From Streptomyces xanthii (lineage in GTDB: Bacteria > Actinomycetota > Actinomycetes > Streptomycetales > Streptomycetaceae), in assembly GCF_014621695.1 (NCBI RefSeq), contig NZ_CP061281.1:4154001-4218000 (forward strand): 64,000 bases of DNA, read 5' to 3'. Below, in pieces: positions 62,464 to 64,000 of the stretch. The translations under genes were made by a program, and so were the position numbers. Within the stretch, counting starts at the first letter, position 1. The number at the start of each line of letters is the position of its first letter. Below the pieces are notes generated by a model that was not told the DNA's origin, did no database searches, and worked only from the letters and a program-made list of their open reading frames with translations.

Positions 62464-63246
62464 CTAGGTGACGAGCACAGGGTCTTGGGCGCTCTGTTCC
62501 TGGACGGTGGCCCCGTCGAGTTCGGCCTGGAGCGCGTCCTTCACGCGTTCCGCGTCGTCCTTGCTGATCGAACGCCCGGTGCCGCGGACCGTTTCCTCGA
62601 TGTGGCGGCGAGAGGCTTTGCCGCCGCGTCCTCGTGGCGCCGTGCGGGCGAGGGCGAGCAGCTCGTGGTCGACGGGCGTTGATTCCTCGCCCGCGGTCGG
62701 AGGGTTCTCGCTGACGGGCGTGGGCTCGTCAGCGATCTCCGGTGCCACGTTTGCCACGTTCCACGGTGCGGCCGCCACATCGACCGGCCGCGTCTCCTCG
62801 TCAGTGCGCTCGGCGGAGAGATGGCGGTTGATGACGAGATGGAGGTGCACGGCGCCGGCGAGGGCGAGCGGGGCGATGGCGGAGAGGGCCCCGACGGTGG
62901 CGTTGTCGAGGTGGAGTCGGGTGCGTTCGTTGAGGCGGACGGCGTGCAGGGCGTTGGCCCAGATGCTGGTGATCGTCGCGAGGCCGACGAGCGTCCAGAC
63001 GTAGAGGCGGGAGCGCAGTGGGGCGGTGCGCAGCACGATGAGGGCGATGACGCCGAGGGCGATGAAGCCGTCGATCACGAGCGGGAAGAGGTAGGTGAGG
63101 ACTCCCCGGATGTGGGCGGCGACGGCCATCTGGCGCAGGGCGTCGTAGGACAGCGTGAACCCCACGACGGCGAGGAGGACGACGCCGGTGCGGACGGTGC
63201 CGCCACCGCGTAGCGCGGTCGGGGATATCGGTGCAGGAGAGTGCAA
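62464..63246 (-). CDS. DUF2637 membrane protein (Spd-like transfer protein)
   Basis: 260 residues. Four helices lie in the first 140 residues, with the DUF2637 signature GFTLSYDALRQMAVAAHIRG, then TYLFPLVIDGFIALGVIALI. An acidic linker leads to a C-terminal HTH-like segment (GKASRRHIEETVRGTGRSIS). DUF2637 proteins are standard on Streptomyces conjugative plasmids and AICEs and are linked to transfer or spread. The TTG start is supported by GGAG 10 nt upstream; no better start exists before the first helix. Confidence 0.85.
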   Translation of the reverse strand: MHSPAPISPTALRGGGTVRTGVVLLAVVGFTLSYDALRQMAVAAHIRGVLTYLFPLVIDGFIALGVIALIVLRTAPLRSRLYVWTLVGLATITSIWANALHAVRLNERTRLHLDNATVGALSAIAPLALAGAVHLHLVINRHLSAERTDEETRPVDVAAAPWNVANVAPEIADEPTPVSENPPTAGEESTPVDHELLALARTAPRGRGGKASRRHIEETVRGTGRSISKDDAERVKDALQAELDGATVQEQSAQDPVLVT

Positions 63247-63295
63247 GGCGGTGGGCTCCAGGTGGAGGGGTGGGGCTTGTGGGGTGGGGTGCAGG

Positions 63296-63490
63296 GGGCG
63301 TTCACGGAGGGGGCGTTCACGCGGGCCCCCTTCTAAAGGGGGCCCCGCGCGTGTACGCCTGGGCGCGTGTACGGCGTGGACGCTCGCGTGATCGTTTGAC
63401 CTGCGACTTTGCGGTGAGCGTGTACGCCGTGAGCGGGTCGTGGTGCCGTGTGTCCGTGAGGGCCGCGTGTACGGTTCCGTGAACGCTTTC
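63296..63490. repeat. Iteron-like GTGWACGSC repeats with a hairpin
   Basis: The gap between helicase and DUF2637 genes holds many copies of GTG[AT]ACG[CG]C. They occur as GGGCGTTCACG on the + strand at 63296 and 63311, as GCGTGTACGCC/GCGTGTACGGC near 63349, 63365, 63419 and 63465, and as GTGAACGC at 63479. A GGGCCCCCTT/AAGGGGGCCC hairpin (63323-63345) lies among them. Clustered iterons beside replication genes suggest an origin or a repressor-binding region; this is not proven. Confidence 0.55.
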
Positions 63491-63508
63491 GCGGGGTCGT
63501 CGGCGGGT

Positions 63509-64000
63509 TCAGCCGACGGCGGTGAGGTGCCGGGCGGTGGCGTAGTAGCGGGCCTGCTGGCCGCCTCCGGCTCCGCCGGCGATGCCGTCGGCCTTGTTCG
63601 CCAGGCCGGTGCTGACGAGGCGTTCGAGGTGGCGGCGTGCCTTCTCGACGTCGGCGCGTTCGGGGTCGCCTGAGCCGGTCAGGACGGTCGCGAGCTCGCG
63701 GGTGCTCAGCCCGTTGGGGGCGTTGCGCAGCAGGACGGCGGGGTCCTTGCTGGGGTCGACGGTGGTGGTGCCGCGCCGGTGGTCGTGGGTGACGTCCAGC
63801 GGGCCGACTTCCCCGGTGGGGGTTTTGAGGTGGTGCAGGGTGACGGCGGGGTCGCCTGCGCGGCCGGTGACGAACAGGACGCTGCCCGCGCCGGCGGTGA
63901 ACCAGGTGGAGCCGTAGACCTGGTCGAGCGCGGGGCGCTGACCGCGCGGTGCGTCGGCGGTGGCCTTGCGCTGGTGGTGCAGTTCCAGGATCTCCACGCC
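63509..64000 (-). CDS. AAA/RecA-like helicase or primase-helicase, C-terminal part
   Basis: The last 163 residues of a gene that continues beyond the window. EILELHHQRKATADAPRGQR followed by YGSTWFTAGAGSVLFVTGRA is the HH-x-x-K...G-S/T...D/G-A-x-x-V-L pattern of RepA/DnaB-like hexameric helicases. VTLHHLKTPTGEVGPLDVTH follows, and the tail is a winged helix (GLSTRELATVLTGSGDPERA, ARRHLERLVSTGLANKADG). Plasmid-type primase-helicases of Streptomyces elements end this way. Likely the element's replication protein. Confidence 0.78.
   Translation of the reverse strand, partial: GVEILELHHQRKATADAPRGQRPALDQVYGSTWFTAGAGSVLFVTGRAGDPAVTLHHLKTPTGEVGPLDVTHDHRRGTTTVDPSKDPAVLLRNAPNGLSTRELATVLTGSGDPERADVEKARRHLERLVSTGLANKADGIAGGAGGGQQARYYATARHLTAVG

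Noticed and set aside
1..64000. CRISPR array
   Set aside because: No set of regularly spaced identical direct repeats with unique spacers; the repeats seen are contiguous tandem units or hairpins.
44325..64000. Integrase or excisionase gene in the visible part of the island
   Set aside because: No frame shows the R...HxxR...Y tyrosine-integrase pattern or a serine-integrase domain; it is expected beyond the right edge.

Overview
The window is GC-rich actinobacterial DNA, almost certainly a Streptomyces chromosome. Codon use is strongly GC3-biased, GTG and TTG starts are common, and the order ybaB-recR-DUF5063-aspartokinase-asd-ECF sigma with nearby purA is one I recall from Streptomyces. No species can be assigned from the sequence alone.

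Positions 1-44,230 look like core-type chromosome. They hold a NarL/DesK-type two-component pair, a class III aminotransferase, a membrane Ser/Thr kinase facing a large receptor-like protein, an AlkD-like protein, purA facing a diacylglycerol-kinase-like gene, a MarR/MFS drug-efflux pair, SLATT, YbaB, RecR, aspartokinase and Asd, and an ECF sigma factor with its membrane partner. Further right come a 200-bp MITE-like palindrome, SURF1, an S9 peptidase, a TetR-flavoprotein-SDR operon, a GDT1-type exporter behind a yybP-ykoY (Mn2+) riboswitch, two paralogous secreted repeat proteins, a P1B-4 metal ATPase facing an NmtR/CzrA-type sensor, a secreted dipeptidase-like enzyme with a discoidin domain, a TetR/beta-glucosidase pair, and several small enzymes. 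Gene-poor stretches carry Streptomyces-type hairpin repeats (1.6-3.4 kb, 15.1-15.4 kb, 27.4-27.6 kb).

At 44,283-44,324 there is only the 3' part (anticodon loop to discriminator) of a tRNA-Pro, followed by a terminator hairpin. This is the expected scar of tRNA-targeted integration, so everything to its right is probably an integrated island or stacked islands. The left part (44.5-53 kb) is stress-like and heavily duplicated: four DUF5994 paralogs, two copies of a tiny membrane protein, a SpoIIE-type phosphatase, a CysS-like protein without the HIGH motif, a PRC-barrel protein, an intact and a broken aldo/keto reductase, and an alcohol dehydrogenase remnant. Four transcription units there share an upstream element with GGAGTA-type repeats about 20 nt apart.

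Next is a TIR/NB-ARC (NLR-like) protein divergently paired with a smaller protein that shares its C-terminal domain, which is the best candidate here for an undescribed, possibly defensive, system. It is followed by a kinase-like/regulator/acetyltransferase cassette. The right end (59.5-64 kb) has mobilisation genes (relaxase, MobC, DUF2637 membrane protein) and the end of a helicase-like ATPase. No integrase is visible; it is probably beyond the right edge, with the restored tRNA-Pro.
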